Origin: Margaritifera margaritifera | Lineage: Eukaryota; Mollusca; Bivalvia; Unionida; Margaritiferidae | Direction: 5' to 3' | DNA: 64,000 bases | Assembly (NCBI GenBank): GCA_029931535.1 | Contig: JAQPZY010001626.1 | Span: forward strand, 5,782,501-5,846,500 | Shown: piece by piece, positions 60,681 through 64,000 of the stretch | Layout of the letters: each line of letters opens with the position of its first letter | Position numbering within the stretch: position 1 is the first letter of the stretch | The notes under the pieces: model-generated | Seen by the model: only the letters and a program-made list of their open reading frames with translations | Told to the model about the DNA's origin: nothing | Databases searched by the model: none | Program-made: the position numbers and the translations under genes

Positions 60681-63139
60681 GGTTTCCCTCTCTGCATGCA
60701 AATTTAAACTATTCAGAGGTTCTGGAAATCTTCTTTTCATTTGAATATTAAATCATCCCTTCCAGTTTTTATCATCAACGATTAAGTTGTATATTAACAA
60801 CCATAAGGAAAGAAAAAGGTTAGGTAGATAACATATCCCTTAGTTTTTTTTTTATATATACTTTTTTTTAAAGCTTGAACATAAAGGTTCTTCACAACTA
60901 TATTTAGTTTACACGATAATAAAGAAGAAATAGATGTCATTTTATCTAAGTAAAACATATATTGGAAGTAAATATAGATAAAAAAAAATTAAAAATTCAT
61001 TTTTTAAGTGCCAGGTTGTTTTACTGTTTTTAATTTACGAAAACGTATTATACATTTACAGGTCAACAGGAATCCATAAAAGGATTCAATCATCAAACAG
61101 GTCCAATTATATGAGTGAAAATCCAGTTAGCGATGATGTGAATGAGTTTTTAATGAGACTGAATTGAAATGTGAAATAAACTTTTTTAAAAAAACACAAT
61201 CGCTGTTGTTTCTTTCTTTTTATTGCATGCTTTAAATTGTATCTATGCTTTAGAAAAAAAATAGTTTCACGCATCTTAGAGGTCTATAATAGGAAGTAAA
61301 TACTTAAATATTTTGCATGGATTATAGGTTTGTTCTTTATGGCATGCAAGGGGTCTGAGATATGAATTTTATAAACTTTGTTTCATACAATAATCTCGGG
61401 ATATTTTTCTAACTATCAAACATTGTTTGACCATCAGTTTGTATTGACGCAATAGTAGCCACACCAAGGCACCTGTCACAAAGCGTCTGTGTATTTGTTT
61501 ACCTTGTCAGCAAAATATAAGTGTCACAGGAATAATGAAGCGCAGACTAGATCACTAAAATAAACGGTTATATTTACAAATAATAAAACAATACAGATAT
61601 ACTCTACCATGAGAATTTTCTGACACCTATCTATACAATGAAATATCAAAGAGTTCTGCTGCTAAATGTATCTACTCTTACAAGAAGATGGCTAAACGTT
61701 GCCCATTCAAAACTGAAATTATCACGTACTCACAACAAGCACAAAATTGCTCTGTTCACATAGCATAGTATGAAATTATCTTGTACACATAAAATATAAA
61801 ATTTTTCTGTTCACACAACAGACCATCGTCGCTAATCAAGAGTCATGCATTCACTTCGTTCTACATCAACCCTTGGCATATGTATTTAGCCAAAATGTTT
61901 CAACCAGTTCCGCTATCTGATTGTATGCAGCTGAAAGTAACTGATTAAATTAAATCAGATTGCTCATTCTAATTATCTTGGAATATAATAAGGAATAATC
62001 ATCGCGGTCTCTGTAGACAACAACATGTCGCATGTTAATTTCCCAAATTTCAACCATACACACAAACGTTTTTCTTCTGAGTCAAGGCAAATGGAGAGTA
62101 CGGACGTTATCACACTGAATACCCAAGATATGTAACGAGTTCTGTCTCTTCTCAATTGGTTTAGCTGACAACGAGTAAGTAACTCTTTCATCCATAAGAG
62201 GGCACTTGTTCAAAGTACATTTTCTGTTAGCTTCATATGCCAAAGGACGATGTAAAATGCAGTAAATGGACGACCCTTGTCTAGCGAAGACGATAACAAG
62301 CACGAAATTATGCTGTTCGTATAAAATACATTAAATTCCGAGAATATGCTGTTTAAATAATAGACATGAAAATGCCAGTTAGCACTTTGATAGGACAGAA
62401 ACCAAGGGAAAAAAACCAACACGTCAATCCTTGCGAAGAACGCAGACGGAGTCTCACTTCTATGCAGACGAAGGCCTGATCATGTCTTCAAACGTTGACC
62501 CTAAGCCCACACGACACTTGACTGGGTCAAACATGATATCCACACAGTTGGCACATAGCTCCTGGTTAGACAGCCATTATTTCTGGCCCAAACGACCCAG
62601 GAAAAATCAGCTGAAATGAATACCACTGAACCGGGTAATGCATGGACTAGACTCTTTTGGCGCATTATGATACAAACACCGCTATACATGTTAGGAATGA
62701 GTGCATAAGAAAAGAGCTAGTTTACACATTACAAACTGGTCTACGTTCGGAACGACTGCAGAGGATTTCATGATAACTAAGTTTACAGGTGAATCGCTCT
62801 TCAACAAGAATAAATTGCACGATACCATTTCCATCATTTAATATATACAACATTTATAATTTGTACAAACTTGTCAATATCAATTCAGATTTAGAAAAAA
62901 AATCTGACTGCATTGTGCTATGTGAAATTTGACTGTCTTAAAATAATTATGGAAAATTTCAGGTCTATCTATCTAGCAAAGCAAAATACTCTATCAAACA
63001 CGAATCATAGAAAGAAATAGGAACATATGTAATTATTATATACCTCTACAGCTGAAAAATATACACTCTCGTGAAGGAGACAGCATCCTTACAAAGCTAT
63101 ACTCATGTTATATGGTGTAATAGCACTATATATAGCTTC

Positions 63140-63830
63140 CCTAATATCGAACAACAGGGGTTTCAAAGGGACTGAGTAGTATAACAACATCTTTCAATCT
63201 ACACGAAGCTGTTTTTTCAACTTTAGAATTAGGATCAAGAGTGTTTGCTGCTTTGTTTTATATTTAAAAGGCATTTGACACTGTGAATCACGACGGACGT
63301 TTCCTAAAACTCAGAAAACTGGGCATTCAAGGAGAGATTTTACATGTATTAAAGGAATCGTACTCAAATATTAAAAGCATTGTTTAGATCAACGAATATC
63401 CGAACCTTTTCCAATAGAACAGTACAAACTGGTCTACAACAGGGAGGTGTTTTATCAACATTTTTATATCTTGTTTATATTAATAACCATTTACAGGAAT
63501 TACAACAGTTAAAATTAGGGCTACTTGTTGGATCCACTCCGTCTGGAAATCAAGCGCTAGCCGATGATATAACTCTGCTCGCAAACACACCAATCCATTT
63601 GCCAAAAATTCTTGATATATGTAACAGATACTCCATAACATGGAACTTCACCTTCAACGTTAGTAAAAGCTGTGTATTAGTTTTTAATCAGAATAGACAA
63701 AGAACATGTGAGAAGTTTAACTGGAAAATAGGCAATCAGACTATACCTATTTTAAATGAAATCGAACATGTTGGAATTCCCGTGTGTTCCTTTGTTTGCA
63801 TCCTTATCTCAAAAAAGAGGAAATAAAGAT
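63140..63830 (+). pseudogene. non-LTR retrotransposon reverse transcriptase fragment (broken)
   Basis: Several frames together show core RT motifs. An EQQGFQ-like segment is near 63148, KAFDTVNHDG near 63270 (RT motif A, catalytic Asp), GLQQGGVLS near 63435 (motif B), and LADDI near 63560 (motif C, the YADD equivalent with Tyr replaced by Leu). These are followed by a thumb-like segment with an ILDICNRYS block. There is a frameshift near 63165, a TAA just before the motif A Lys, a TAG near 63386 with another frame change, and then 148 codons open to 63826. No endonuclease domain is visible. It is a dead 5'-truncated LINE fragment that is absent from the equivalent place in the 46-52 kb copy, so it probably inserted after that duplication. 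Confidence 0.8.
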
Positions 63831-64000
63831 TGATGACGAGTGGCAACTTAATGCACAGAATTACTTGACAATAGGGAGAAGAGAGAACATGCAAATAATG
63901 TACAAAAACATAATGCAAAAGATATTATTGTGTAATATCGTTTGAAAAAAACAACCGATTACTTATTTTCGCGCACTCATAAGACGCAAAATAATATTGC

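Larger units (their letters stand above)
58676..64000 (+). repeat. older segmental duplication, copy 2 (inhibitor locus)
   Basis: Direct copy of 46105-52135, reaching the end of the window. About 830 bp corresponding to 46361-47190 is missing at about 58909. A reverse-transcriptase fragment (63140-63830) interrupts alignment where copy 1 has the 69-bp array and its flank. Confidence 0.8.

Overview
The window looks like AT-rich nuclear DNA from a bivalve mollusc. The evidence is an intron-split gene for a 12-cysteine secreted peptide that resembles bivalve I84-type protease inhibitors, abundant CATA, AT and CT microsatellites, tRNA-derived repeats, a non-LTR retrotransposon fragment, and decayed copies of a Maverick/Polinton (adintovirus-like) element. 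No prokaryotic gene organisation is present. Almost every open frame here is a repeat, a shadow or a broken gene. The only gene I would call intact is the two-exon inhibitor at 46518-48545.

Layout. (1) 1-11.3 kb and 18.23-29.63 kb are nearly identical direct copies about 18.23 kb apart. Each starts inside a decayed Maverick-like capsid module, then carries a candidate solo LTR, a degenerate tandem repeat with a trinucleotide expansion, and two tRNA-like sequences. Both copies end at a (CATA)n tract. (2) 11.3-15.6 kb is single-copy spacer with a 43-bp minisatellite. (3) 15.6-20.2 kb holds the fullest plus-strand Maverick remnant: packaging ATPase, a small conserved ORF, candidate minor capsid protein, small basic protein, N-terminal part of the major capsid protein, cysteine protease. 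It runs into the second copy of the duplication. (4) 29.7-38.2 kb is bounded by an inverted repeat. It contains a second, more divergent capsid module on the minus strand and several unrecognised small frames. (5) 39.5-45.8 kb is a nested satellite: a roughly 160-230 bp degenerate unit in which a 28-bp piece and a 48-bp piece have each been amplified locally. (6) 46.1-52.1 kb and 58.7-64 kb are an older, more divergent direct duplication around the inhibitor gene.

The second inhibitor copy has lost the region holding TATA box and signal-peptide exon, but its cysteine-rich exon encodes exactly the same residues, with only two silent changes. The capsid-module genes would once have cooperated in virion assembly (DNA packaging, capsid shell, proteolytic maturation). 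No polymerase B or integrase was recognised, and all of these genes carry stops or frameshifts. The inhibitor is probably a secreted host-defence protein.
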